Made by a program: the position numbers and the translations under genes. This document shows, piece by piece, positions 1-9,148 of a stretch of DNA of 64,000 bases (positions are counted from its first letter, which is position 1; the number at the start of each line of letters is the position of its first letter). Origin of the DNA: Methylococcaceae bacterium. Its GTDB lineage: Bacteria > Pseudomonadota > Gammaproteobacteria > Methylococcales > Methylomonadaceae. Under the pieces are notes generated by a model, which was not told the origin of the DNA, did no database searches, and saw only the letters and a program-made list of their open reading frames with translations. The stretch is taken from positions 1 through 64,000 of the forward strand of contig JAKIUK010000014.1 of NCBI GenBank assembly GCA_021647585.1, read 5' to 3'.

Positions 1-725
<725 letters not shown>

Positions 726-936
726 AATAATAGTTTGAAACTAAGTAAGATTAGTTTCCAATCTTGGCTCGACAACTTCAGAAGAGATAATCCTCTGACG
801 CTTTACTTATTGACGTTGTTTGTCAGATCGACTTTAAAAGTCTTTCTTTGAATTGACGTGAATATCGTGTCGAATATTTTTTTACTACAGCTAAAAATAC
901 CCAGCACAAGTACCCACAACAAATTATTTCGATTTT

Positions 937-967
937 ATTTTTAAAGAGCGTAAAGACCGAAGTCTTT
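937..967 (-). promoter_or_regulatory. rrn leader antitermination site: boxA plus UUCG hairpin
   Basis: On the minus strand a 6-bp hairpin AAAGAC-TTCG-GTCTTT (967-952) is followed at once by GCTCTTTAAAAAT (949-937). The latter closely matches the enterobacterial rrn boxA (GCTCTTTAACAA). The order hairpin then boxA, between promoter and 16S, is that of rRNA leaders, where NusB/NusE and partners load to prevent Rho termination. The rest of the leader (726-936) is AT-rich; I see no gene in it. Confidence 0.8.
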
Positions 968-1010
968 CACCAGCAAGCTGGCCAGAGCCACTGCCCTGCT
1001 GAGTCCGACT

Positions 1011-1038
1011 ATTATACAGAGCCAAAACCCGTTGTCAA
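1011..1038 (-). promoter_or_regulatory. rRNA operon promoter P2 (proximal)
   Basis: Consensus sigma-70 promoter on the minus strand: TTGACA at 1038-1033, a 16-nt spacer, TATAAT at 1016-1011. It lies upstream of boxA and the 16S gene. Both hexamers match consensus, as expected for rRNA transcription. Confidence 0.85.
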
Positions 1039-1171
1039 CATCCTATTGCCATTTATTTTCCAGCAAAACCCGGCCCTAATACATCGGCCCGATCCTGCAA
1101 AAAAACAACCCCCAACCTCCTTGCTGAGCGCCCCTTCAGAAGCTTTAACAACCAACCCCGAAGAGCCAGTT

Positions 1172-1199
1172 ATTATACAACCTCAATCACCTTTGTCAA
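1172..1199 (-). promoter_or_regulatory. rRNA operon promoter P1 (distal)
   Basis: A second consensus promoter: TTGACA at 1199-1194, a 16-nt spacer, TATAAT at 1177-1172 on the minus strand, 161 bp upstream of P2 and with the same spacing. An AT-rich tract at about 1201-1225 sits where an UP element would bind the alpha subunit. Tandem P1/P2 promoters are typical of gammaproteobacterial rrn operons. Confidence 0.85.
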
Positions 1200-1314
1200 A
1201 ACTTATTTATTAGAGATTAAATCAAATCAGTTCAATCAATACCACTACAATAAACAACTACACCTCGCTCTTCCAATACTGCAGCTATATTGGAAGAACA
1301 GCGCACTCTATTTA

Positions 1315-2523
1315 TTAAGCTTTTATTTCTACTCTGGCAAATCTTCTTTTACCCACCTGAAAGACTTGCTGAGTACCTGATGGGATAATCAGCTTTGGGT
1401 CACTTATCTTTTCCCCATCAATTTTTACCGCCCCCTGCTTGATCATACGCATGGCATCAGAAGTACCCTTAGTCAATCCCGCATCTTTCAACAAATTAGC
1501 AATAGCTAAACCACCCCCTTCAGCCTGCAATGTCATCTCATCCATTTCATCCGGCATGGCACCACGCTGAAACCTGGCTTCAAAATTTTCCAGGACCTTT
1601 ATTGCAGAAGATGCATCATGAAACCTTTCTACAATTTCCTGCGCCAGACTTACTTTATAATTACGCGGATTAGCTCCCTCTTCACATTCTTGCTTCCATT
1701 GCTTAATCTCATTCATAGGCCTGAAACTTAGCAATTCGAAATATCGCCACATCAATTCATCCGATATTGACATTACCTTACCAAACATGTCGTCTGCTGG
1801 ATCTGCGATGCCTATATAATTGTTTAATGACTTAGACATCTTCTGCACACCATCCAACCCTTCCAGTATTGGCATTGTTATTACTGTTTGTGGCTTTTGT
1901 CCATACATTTCCTGTAATTGCCTCCCCACTAACAAGTTAAACTTCTGGTCAGTCCCTCCCAGCTCAACATCTGCCCTCATTTCTACAGAATCATAGCCCT
2001 GTATTAAAGGATACAAAAACTCATGAATTGCAATAGGCTGTCCGCCTTTAAAGCGCTTATTAAAATCATCTCGCTCCAGCATTCTCGCAACGGTATGCTT
2101 TGCCGCCAACTGAATTAAATCAGCAGATGAAACCTTATCCATCCAGGTGGAATTAAACACAATCTTTGTTTTATCTCGATCAAGTATCTTGAACACCTGC
2201 TCCTGGTATGTCTTGGCATTTTCCAGCACATCCTCTTTGGTTAAAGGTTTACGTGTTACATTTTTACCCGTGGGATCACCAATCATCCCGGTAAAATCAC
2301 CAATCAAAAAATGCACTTCATGCCCAAAGTCCTGAAACTGCTTCAACTTATTTATCAATACTGTATGGCCTAGATGCAAATCCGGAGCTGTAGGGTCAAA
2401 GCCTGCCTTAATTATTAATGGTCTACCTTGTTCCAGCTTTTTCACCAACTCAGACTCAACTAAAATCTCATCAGCCCCACGCCTAAGTTGCTCCAGCATT
2501 TCTTCTTGCACAATATTCTCCAA
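1315..2523 (-). CDS. tyrS: Tyrosyl-tRNA synthetase
   Basis: Class I aminoacyl-tRNA synthetase that charges tRNA-Tyr in the cytoplasm. The HIGH signature appears as HLGH at residues 50-53 and KMSKS at 228-232. The C-terminal ~65 residues form an S4-like RNA-binding domain. The 402-residue length and [13 protein letters not shown] motif fit the TyrZ-like bacterial branch. The longest reading starts at TTG; an ATG at residue 9 with AAGAAGAA just before it is an equally good start (2499). It is divergent from the M23 peptidase, an arrangement shared with Pseudomonas. The 10-bp inverted repeat just past the stop (1269-1297) lacks a T tract, so I do not call it a terminator. Confidence 0.97.
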   Translation of the reverse strand: MENIVQEEMLEQLRRGADEILVESELVKKLEQGRPLIIKAGFDPTAPDLHLGHTVLINKLKQFQDFGHEVHFLIGDFTGMIGDPTGKNVTRKPLTKEDVLENAKTYQEQVFKILDRDKTKIVFNSTWMDKVSSADLIQLAAKHTVARMLERDDFNKRFKGGQPIAIHEFLYPLIQGYDSVEMRADVELGGTDQKFNLLVGRQLQEMYGQKPQTVITMPILEGLDGVQKMSKSLNNYIGIADPADDMFGKVMSISDELMWRYFELLSFRPMNEIKQWKQECEEGANPRNYKVSLAQEIVERFHDASSAIKVLENFEARFQRGAMPDEMDEMTLQAEGGGLAIANLLKDAGLTKGTSDAMRMIKQGAVKIDGEKISDPKLIIPSGTQQVFQVGKRRFARVEIKA

Positions 2524-2667
2524 ATCAAGTAATTTATATCCTTTATTATAAGATCATTGAACTAATCTCCAGAAATAAATATTACTTTCAGCTATAATTA
2601 GCAGCAATTTAGAGTATCAATTTAATTTCTGTAAGTTTTTAAACTCAATTACTTAGCCAATATACTT

Positions 2668-3981
2668 GTGAAGAATAATACATTTAAATCATTATTTTTA
2701 GGCATCAGCATTGCTATTGCAGCAACTGCAAGCTATGCACTCATTTCTCCTGAAAACCCAAGATCAAGCTTTAGTAGCACTGCTCTTCCTATACCTACAA
2801 TTCTGCTTGAGTCTACATTTCCAGCTGTCAATAATCATGAGATAACAAAAAATGAGGTTGTTAAAAAACCTGAGTTCAATTCAATTAGCCACAAGATAAA
2901 ACATGGTGAGAGTCTTTCAACCATATTCTCTAAACTTGATTTAAGCAAAACCGATTTACACTACATTATTCATGCAAACGACCTAGGCAAACAATTTGCC
3001 TCTCTTTCTACAGGAAAAAACCTTATTGTAAAAACAGACTCTAAAGGTCTGCTTCAACAACTTGTTTATCATAAAAATGCCATTGACACTCTCAAAGCAA
3101 CTCGTATTAATGATAGCTTTGATGTTGAACTCATTAGCAAACCCATAGAAAGAAAAATTACCAGTACACAAGCAACTATCAGCTCTTCTTTATTTCTTGA
3201 CGGAAAAGAAGCGGGGCTTTCTGACAAACTGATCATGCAATTAGCTGACATTTTTGCCTGGGATATTGATTTTGCCCTAAGCTTACGCAAAGGAGATCAA
3301 TTTACGCTTGTTTACGAGAAAATTTTTGTTGACGGTAAGGAGATTGACTCGGGCAACATTATTTCTGCTGAATTTGTTAATCGAGGGCATAGCTTCACTG
3401 CCGTAAGATTTGAAGAAAAAGAGGGCTCTGCAAGTTATTTCACACCTGAAGGCAAAAGCATGCGTAAAGCGTTTTTACGTACGCCTGTTGATTTTGCACG
3501 CATTAGCTCTTACTTCAACTTAAAAAGAAAACATCCTGTACTCAATAGAATTCGCGCCCATAAAGGTGTTGATTATGCCGCAAAAAAAGGTACAAAAATC
3601 AAAACCACAGGCGACGGTAAAATTATTTACCGTGGTCGCAAGGGTGGTTATGGCAGAGTTGTTATAGTCCAACATGGACAGAAATACAGCACTCTTTATG
3701 CCCACATGTCTAGTTACAAAAAAGGACAAAAAGTGGGCAGCCGTGTTAAACAAGGCCAGGTTATTGGTTATGTAGGAATGTCTGGTTTGGCAACCGGACC
3801 CCACTTACATTATGAATTTAGAGTTAATGGTGTACACAGAAATCCATTGACTGTAAAACTACCGCATGCGAAACCTATAAAAAAATCGTTATTAGCTGAA
3901 TTTAAGAAACAAACGCAGCCGCTTATCGCGCAATTAAATAAAGTTAAAGCAAGCCACCTACTCGCTCAAAACCAACGATAA
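2668..3981 (+). CDS. mepM: M23 family murein DD-endopeptidase (MepM/YebA-like)
   Basis: Cell-wall hydrolase predicted to cut peptide cross-links in peptidoglycan. A hydrophobic N-terminal segment (about residues 8-26) is a signal or inner-membrane anchor. Residues ~75-125 resemble the OapA/LysM-like domain. The C-terminal peptidase M23 domain carries the zinc ligands H298 and D302 (HKGVD) and the HLHYEF motif (H379, H381), so the active site looks intact. The start is GTG with no clear Shine-Dalgarno. It ends 4 bp before anmK, so the two are probably cotranscribed, linking wall opening with anhydro-muropeptide recycling. The gene symbol is by family resemblance. Confidence 0.9.
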   Translation: MKNNTFKSLFLGISIAIAATASYALISPENPRSSFSSTALPIPTILLESTFPAVNNHEITKNEVVKKPEFNSISHKIKHGESLSTIFSKLDLSKTDLHYIIHANDLGKQFASLSTGKNLIVKTDSKGLLQQLVYHKNAIDTLKATRINDSFDVELISKPIERKITSTQATISSSLFLDGKEAGLSDKLIMQLADIFAWDIDFALSLRKGDQFTLVYEKIFVDGKEIDSGNIISAEFVNRGHSFTAVRFEEKEGSASYFTPEGKSMRKAFLRTPVDFARISSYFNLKRKHPVLNRIRAHKGVDYAAKKGTKIKTTGDGKIIYRGRKGGYGRVVIVQHGQKYSTLYAHMSSYKKGQKVGSRVKQGQVIGYVGMSGLATGPHLHYEFRVNGVHRNPLTVKLPHAKPIKKSLLAEFKKQTQPLIAQLNKVKASHLLAQNQR

Positions 3982-3985
3982 GAAT

Positions 3986-5116
3986 GTGTCCGAGCTTTAT
4001 ATTGGCCTGATGTCAGGCACCAGCGTCGATGGTATCGATGCGGCGCTGGTTGAGTTTGATGGGGATAAATATCAACTGATTGATTTTAACTACCTACCCT
4101 TTTCAGATTCACTTAAAAGCACTATACAACAGCTATCTCAACCTGATAACTCAATATCATTAAAAGAATATGGCGCTACTGACACGCATTTAGGCCTCTT
4201 GTTTGCCCAAGCTGCCAACAACCTGCTAGACAAAGCAAACATCAATCGTTCTGAAATTTTTGCCATAGGTAGTCATGGACAAACTATTTATCATGCTTCC
4301 AGCATATCATCCGCATTTTCCCTACAAATCGGTGACCCAAATATCATTGCAGAAAAAACCGGCATTACAACTGTTGCTGATTTTCGCAGAAGAGATATCG
4401 CTGCGGGCGGTCAAGGCGCCCCTTTAGTCCCCGCGTTTCACCAAGCTTTTTTCTCCCAACAATTTGATTTAAAAAAACAAAATATTAGCATAATAAATAT
4501 AGGTGGCATTGCTAACATTACCTATTTATCCTCAGATAAAACCATTGGTTTTGATATTGGCCCCGGCAACACATTAATGGATTACTGGATTCAAAAGAAT
4601 TTAAACAAACCGTATGATTCTAATGGTGACTGGGCTAAAACGGGTACCGCAAATCCAGAGCTGATTAACCACTTAAAACAAGACCCATATTTCAAACTAT
4701 CGCCGCCCAAAAGCACAGGTAAAGAATATTTCTCCTCCTCCTGGCTAAGCGAAAAAATCAGTCAATTCCCTGACTGCAGTGCAACCAACATTCAAGCCAG
4801 TCTTTGCCAATTAACAGCCGACTCTATTACAGATGCTATTCAACAACATGCGCCGCAAACAGATCACACTTTAATCTGTGGTGGTGGCATACATAACGAA
4901 CAATTGATCGGTTTCATTAGAAAAAACTTAACGCATCCAGTTACCTCTACAGCGGAATTCGGTATTAATCCAGATCATGTAGAAGCAATGGCGTTTGCCT
5001 GGCTGGCTAGACAAACGATAAATAATCTATCGGGTAACTTGATGGAGGTCACCGGTGCAAAAGCACCTGTGATATTGGGAGGGATTTATCAGGGAACCAA
5101 TTTTACTTTGTTATAA
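3986..5116 (+). CDS. anmK: Anhydro-N-acetylmuramic acid kinase
   Basis: Converts 1,6-anhydro-MurNAc released in wall turnover to MurNAc-6-phosphate with ATP, feeding peptidoglycan recycling. The N-terminal GLMSGTSVDGIDAAL motif, the FDIGPGNTLMD segment and the C-terminal TGAKAPVILGG are hallmarks of the family. The 376-residue length is normal. Start is GTG at 3986, close behind the M23 peptidase stop and preceded by GATAAGAA. The downstream gap to erpA (5117-5199) is short; the two genes converge. Confidence 0.96.
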   Translation: MSELYIGLMSGTSVDGIDAALVEFDGDKYQLIDFNYLPFSDSLKSTIQQLSQPDNSISLKEYGATDTHLGLLFAQAANNLLDKANINRSEIFAIGSHGQTIYHASSISSAFSLQIGDPNIIAEKTGITTVADFRRRDIAAGGQGAPLVPAFHQAFFSQQFDLKKQNISIINIGGIANITYLSSDKTIGFDIGPGNTLMDYWIQKNLNKPYDSNGDWAKTGTANPELINHLKQDPYFKLSPPKSTGKEYFSSSWLSEKISQFPDCSATNIQASLCQLTADSITDAIQQHAPQTDHTLICGGGIHNEQLIGFIRKNLTHPVTSTAEFGINPDHVEAMAFAWLARQTINNLSGNLMEVTGAKAPVILGGIYQGTNFTLL

Positions 5117-5199
5117 CTCACAAACACTTCGTTGTGCATTGTATCTACCCAAAGTATTATTTCGCTATTGTATTTCCATAATGGTGCGTAGAACGCACC

Positions 5200-5532
5200 C
5201 TACACTGAGAACGAAGAACCGCAACCGCACGTGGTACTTGCATTAGGGTTTCTTATAACAAACTGGGCACCGTTCAAATCTTCTTTGTAATCAATCTCAG
5301 CGCCATTTAAGTAACCCACACTCATGGAGTCGATCAAAACAGTCACCCCACCATTTTCAATCTGGGTATCATCATCATTGGTTTCTTCGTCAAAAGTAAA
5401 CCCATATTGAAACCCTGAGCAACCGCCACCCGTAATATAAACCCTTAACTTAAGGTTATCATTACCCTCTTCAGTAATTAAAGCACCTACTTTTTCAGCA
5501 GCGCTATCTGTAAAAATAATTGGATCAGCCAT
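5200..5532 (-). CDS. erpA: A-type iron-sulfur cluster carrier ErpA
   Basis: Small carrier that passes Fe-S clusters to apoproteins such as the isoprenoid enzymes IspG/IspH. The three cluster-binding cysteines are visible: C38 in GGGCSGFQ, and C102 and C104 in TTCGCGSSF at the C-terminus. Length 110 residues is typical. It lies 64 bp downstream of argC on the same strand and may be cotranscribed with it. The neighbourhood anmK-erpA-argC is common in gammaproteobacteria, which favours ErpA over IscA or SufA. Confidence 0.95.
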   Translation of the reverse strand: MADPIIFTDSAAEKVGALITEEGNDNLKLRVYITGGGCSGFQYGFTFDEETNDDDTQIENGGVTVLIDSMSVGYLNGAEIDYKEDLNGAQFVIRNPNASTTCGCGSSFSV

Positions 5533-5596
5533 TTAATTTGATTCCAGCTAGTAAATAAACTTTGATTATGACTATACCCAGCGTTTTAGTCAAGAA

Positions 5597-6637
5597 TCAA
5601 GGATATAGTGCAACTGTTGTCAGTCCCTGTTTTTCATCCAGTTCAAACATAAGATTCATGTTTTGCACTGCTTGACCTGCCGCGCCTTTTACCAGGTTAT
5701 CTATCACTGATAAAACCACTACAGTATCACTGCCTTGTGGCTGATGTATGGCGATCTGACAGTTATTGCTACCCCGCACATTTCTGGTATCTGGATGCGT
5801 TCCTTGTGGAAGTACATCAACAAATTGTTCATTTTGGTAACGCTGCTCGAACAATGTCTGTACATCATTGATATCATCCGAACTTTTATTCAACCTGCCA
5901 TATAAAGTAGCATGAATACCGCGAATCATTGGGGTTAAATGAGGTACAAAGATCAGGCCTATCGATTGATTAGCGACACCTTCCAGTCCCTGTGTAATTT
6001 CAGGTAAATGCCGATGTCCAGAGACCGCATAAGCTTTAAAGCTTTCCCCTGTTTCACTCATGAGAGCAGAAACTTGCGCTTTTCGACCTGCGCCACTCAC
6101 CCCTGACTTTACATCTGCAATCAAATGAGAAAAATCAATCAGCTTATTTTCAATCAATGGCAAAAAACCTAACTGTACTGCGGTAGGATAACACCCGGGA
6201 CAGGCCAATAGATTCGTCTGCTTAATCGCTACACGATTAATTTCAGGTAAGCCATAAACTGCCTGAGAGATTAAATCTGGACAGGCATGCTCCATTCCAT
6301 ACCATTTTGACCATTCCTTATCATCCTTAAATCTAAAATCTGCCGACAAATCAATCACTTTTACATTACGCGCCAGCAACTGCTCTGCCAGCAACATTGC
6401 AGTTCCATTAGGCGTGGCAAAAAATACCACTTCGCATTCAGCCAATGCATCCAGCTCTGGTACAGTAAAATCAACATTACATAAGCCGCGTAAACTGGGA
6501 TATATGGCATCAACTCGTTGTCCTGCATCTGAACGAGAAGTAACTACTGTAACGTCAACATCTGGATGTAAAACCAGGATACGTAACAGTTCTACACCGG
6601 TATATCCAGTTCCACCTACTATTGCTGCCCGAATCAT
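5597..6637 (-). CDS. argC: N-acetyl-gamma-glutamyl-phosphate reductase
   Basis: Third step of arginine biosynthesis: NADPH-dependent reduction of N-acetyl-glutamyl-5-phosphate to the semialdehyde. The N-terminal [10 protein letters not shown] nucleotide-binding loop (residues 8-17) and the catalytic cysteine C149 in ACPGCYPTA are present, as is the HRHLPEI segment. At 346 residues it is full length. The gene faces away from the quinone oxidoreductase gene across an 85-bp gap, which must hold both promoters. Confidence 0.97.
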   Translation of the reverse strand: MIRAAIVGGTGYTGVELLRILVLHPDVDVTVVTSRSDAGQRVDAIYPSLRGLCNVDFTVPELDALAECEVVFFATPNGTAMLLAEQLLARNVKVIDLSADFRFKDDKEWSKWYGMEHACPDLISQAVYGLPEINRVAIKQTNLLACPGCYPTAVQLGFLPLIENKLIDFSHLIADVKSGVSGAGRKAQVSALMSETGESFKAYAVSGHRHLPEITQGLEGVANQSIGLIFVPHLTPMIRGIHATLYGRLNKSSDDINDVQTLFEQRYQNEQFVDVLPQGTHPDTRNVRGSNNCQIAIHQPQGSDTVVVLSVIDNLVKGAAGQAVQNMNLMFELDEKQGLTTVALYP

Positions 6638-6722
6638 TTTTATTTCAACCTCTTATACTTAATAATTACTATATATAATACCTGTTATGATTATTAACTC
6701 TTAGTCTTTTATCTCTATAACC

Positions 6723-7688
6723 ATGCTCGCTATTGAAATATCCGACCATGCATTACAGCATACTGATCGCCCTGTTCCTGAACCATCTGAAACAGACGTT
6801 TTAATAAAAGTTGCAGCCGCCGGAGTCAACCGTCCAGATATTATGCAGCGTAAAGGCTTATACCCTGCTCCATCAGGCGCTTCAGATATACCGGGACTGG
6901 AAGTATCGGGTACGGTAATTAAGACAGGCAATCATGCCAAGCATATTAAAACAGGTGACACAGTATGCGCTTTGGTCACGGGAGGTGGCTATGCTGAATA
7001 TTGTATTGCCAATGCAGATTTATGCCTTCCCATCCCTAACAACTTTAATTTTATTCAAGCTGCCGCACTGCCCGAAACTTTTTTTACTGTCTGGAGTAAT
7101 GTTTTTGATCGAGCCCAATTAAAGGAACATGAATCACTGCTGATTCATGGTGGTAGTAGTGGCATAGGTACTACTGCCATACAACTAGCAAAAGCTTTTG
7201 GTGCCATTGTTTTTGTGACTGCCGGATCATCGGTAAAATGTAACTTTTGCATTCAACTGGGAGCAGATGCCGCAATTAACTACAACGACAAGGACTTTGT
7301 CAGTGAAATCGATCAAATAACTCAGGGCAGAGGTGTAAATGTGATATTGGATATAATAGGCGGTGATTATTTTTCACGAAATTTGAAATGCATGGGGGTT
7401 GATGGCAGACTAGTGCAGATAGCTATTCAAAACGGTCCTAAAGCCGAAGTTAATTTATTGCCTATTATGCTTAAACGATTAACTATTACCGGCTCAACCC
7501 TGCGAGCCAGAAACAATGCCTTTAAAAAAGACATTGCTGACGCTTTATTGAAAAATGTATGGCCTTTACTGGAATCCGGTAAAATTAAGCCTATCAATAA
7601 TAGTACATTTGCACTGGAAAAAGCTGATAAAGCCCATCAATTACTGGAAAGCAGTCAACACATTGGAAAAATTATATTAACGGTTTAA
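6723..7688 (+). CDS. NAD(P)H quinone oxidoreductase, MDR superfamily (PIG3/QOR-like)
   Basis: Zinc-free medium-chain dehydrogenase/reductase predicted to reduce quinones or enones with NADPH. The N-terminal GroES-like part contains GVNRPDIMQRKGLYP, followed by a Rossmann fold with the HGGSSGIGTTAIQLAK loop (residues 142-157). The four-cysteine structural zinc site of alcohol dehydrogenases is absent. Length (321) matches the tumour-protein-p53-inducible-3-like group. The next gene starts 4 bp after its stop, so both probably form one operon. The actual substrate cannot be told from sequence. Confidence 0.9.
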   Translation: MLAIEISDHALQHTDRPVPEPSETDVLIKVAAAGVNRPDIMQRKGLYPAPSGASDIPGLEVSGTVIKTGNHAKHIKTGDTVCALVTGGGYAEYCIANADLCLPIPNNFNFIQAAALPETFFTVWSNVFDRAQLKEHESLLIHGGSSGIGTTAIQLAKAFGAIVFVTAGSSVKCNFCIQLGADAAINYNDKDFVSEIDQITQGRGVNVILDIIGGDYFSRNLKCMGVDGRLVQIAIQNGPKAEVNLLPIMLKRLTITGSTLRARNNAFKKDIADALLKNVWPLLESGKIKPINNSTFALEKADKAHQLLESSQHIGKIILTV

Positions 7689-7692
7689 CCCC

Positions 7693-8538
7693 ATGAGCTA
7701 CACAACACTTGTTTCAACTGAAATACTTAAGCAACACCTCAATAATTCCAGCTGGGTTTTGATAGACTGCCGTTTTTCTTTGGCAGATGTTAATGCTGGC
7801 GCTAAAGCTTATCGTATGGGCCATATCCCAAATGCGCGTTATGCTCATCTTGATATTGATTTATCATCGTCCATTAAAGACACTACAGGACGCCACCCTC
7901 TACCAGACTTTAAACAGTTAGCAAAAAAACTGGGCCTCTGGGGAGTATCAAATAAAACTCAGGTTATTGTTTATGATGGTGGCAATGGGGCTTTTGCAGG
8001 TAGACTATGGTGGCTCCTACGTTGTATGGGACACGATTCTGTTGCCGTGTTGAACGGTGGTATTAATCAATGGCAAAAACAAGACCTGCCATTAACAACA
8101 ACCTTACCAAGCATTACTGCTAAGACTTTCAGGGCTTATATTAATCATTCCGACTGGCTCACCGCATCGCAAGTTAGCAACGGCCTGGCTACAAAAAAAA
8201 TTAAATTAATTGATGCCCGCACAGCAACAAGATTTCGAGGTGAGATTGAACCGATAGACACTGTTGCAGGCCACATCCCGCATGCAATCAACAGAGATTT
8301 TCAGTTAAACCTTGATAAAAACGGGATGTTTTTAACTGCCAATGATTTACATGAACAATTCATCAATTTACTGGGAACAACAGACCCAAAACAAGTTGTG
8401 CATATGTGCGGCTCTGGTGTGACTGCCTGTCATAACCTGTTAGCAATGGAATATGCTGATTTATCCGGCTCAAAGCTTTACGCTGGATCCTGGAGTGAGT
8501 GGATAAAAAATGCTAATCACTCCATAACCGGCGTTTAA
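7693..8538 (+). CDS. sseA: 3-mercaptopyruvate sulfurtransferase (tandem rhodanese)
   Basis: Two rhodanese domains: an inactive N-terminal one and a catalytic C-terminal one with the loop CGSGVTAC (cysteine at residue 239). The CG(S/T)GVT loop is the mercaptopyruvate type, whereas thiosulfate-preferring rhodaneses have a more basic loop. It likely moves sulfane sulfur from 3-mercaptopyruvate to cyanide or thiols in the cytosol. At 281 residues it is full length and sits 4 bp after the quinone oxidoreductase gene. Confidence 0.9.
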   Translation: MSYTTLVSTEILKQHLNNSSWVLIDCRFSLADVNAGAKAYRMGHIPNARYAHLDIDLSSSIKDTTGRHPLPDFKQLAKKLGLWGVSNKTQVIVYDGGNGAFAGRLWWLLRCMGHDSVAVLNGGINQWQKQDLPLTTTLPSITAKTFRAYINHSDWLTASQVSNGLATKKIKLIDARTATRFRGEIEPIDTVAGHIPHAINRDFQLNLDKNGMFLTANDLHEQFINLLGTTDPKQVVHMCGSGVTACHNLLAMEYADLSGSKLYAGSWSEWIKNANHSITGV

Positions 8539-8612
8539 CATGCTTATCTAATTAATTTGTTCCTATGCTTAAGAACACAACCCAGACTATGCCAAACACT
8601 AATCCCTATATC

Positions 8613-8798
8613 TCATTTTAGAATGTTTACAGTATCTAGAGATGTTCTTCTATCTACAAACCCCGACCTAACAACTTGTCGTCTATCACTTTTTCTTCTG
8701 TCAGGCATAAGCTGGCTACGTGAAAATGTACTGGTAACTAAATAGGATATAACTACTGCAACAATAAGATAAATAATTAGAAACAAAACAAAACTCAT
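8613..8798 (-). CDS. Small single-pass membrane protein with arginine-rich tail
   Basis: A 61-residue predicted protein with one hydrophobic helix (about residues 3-23) followed by a basic cytoplasmic-type tail holding DRRKSDRR and VDRRT repeats. I do not recognise the family. A strong purine tract, AGGTGG followed by eight bases then ATG, is a convincing ribosome-binding site and is the main reason to accept it. The positive-inside rule puts the C-terminus in the cytoplasm. It is convergent with the sulfurtransferase gene. A short hairpin (AAGCGA/TCGCTT, about 8833-8855) lies in its 5' leader. Confidence 0.6.
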   Translation of the reverse strand: MSFVLFLIIYLIVAVVISYLVTSTFSRSQLMPDRRKSDRRQVVRSGFVDRRTSLDTVNILK

Positions 8799-9148
8799 GA
8801 CACCCCCCCACCTAAAACCACTCTAACTTAAGCGAGACTCTTTTTGTCGCTTTTAGTTCATTATAAAGAAGATAAAAAAAATTACTAGAACATGATTTAT
8901 TAATTCAACTATTAAATTAAAATTAATAACTCAATTTTTTGAATTTATGACTCCATTATGAAAAAATGACATGCTATAAAAACTCTTTTTCTTGCTGCAG
9001 TCGTTACTAATAAGTTATACGATCTAAGATTATGATATACAGCAAGACTACCCGAAAATAGAGAAATGCTATGGAAAAACTCCTTACCACGGCTTCTATC
9101 CCTGAGCAGTCTCTTAACAAAACCTAACTTTTACAGGGAAATACACCG
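8799..9148. other. AT-rich intergenic region
   Basis: 350 bp separating the divergent small membrane protein and 471-residue protein genes. It should hold both promoters, but I see no consensus pair I trust. An 18-codon open frame, ATG at 9071 to TAA at 9127, ends 21 bp before the next gene. Otherwise only AT-rich runs around 8880-8940. Confidence 0.5.

Noticed and set aside
1269..1297. 10-bp inverted repeat just past the tyrS stop
   Set aside because: No T tract on the tyrS strand, so terminator function is unsupported.
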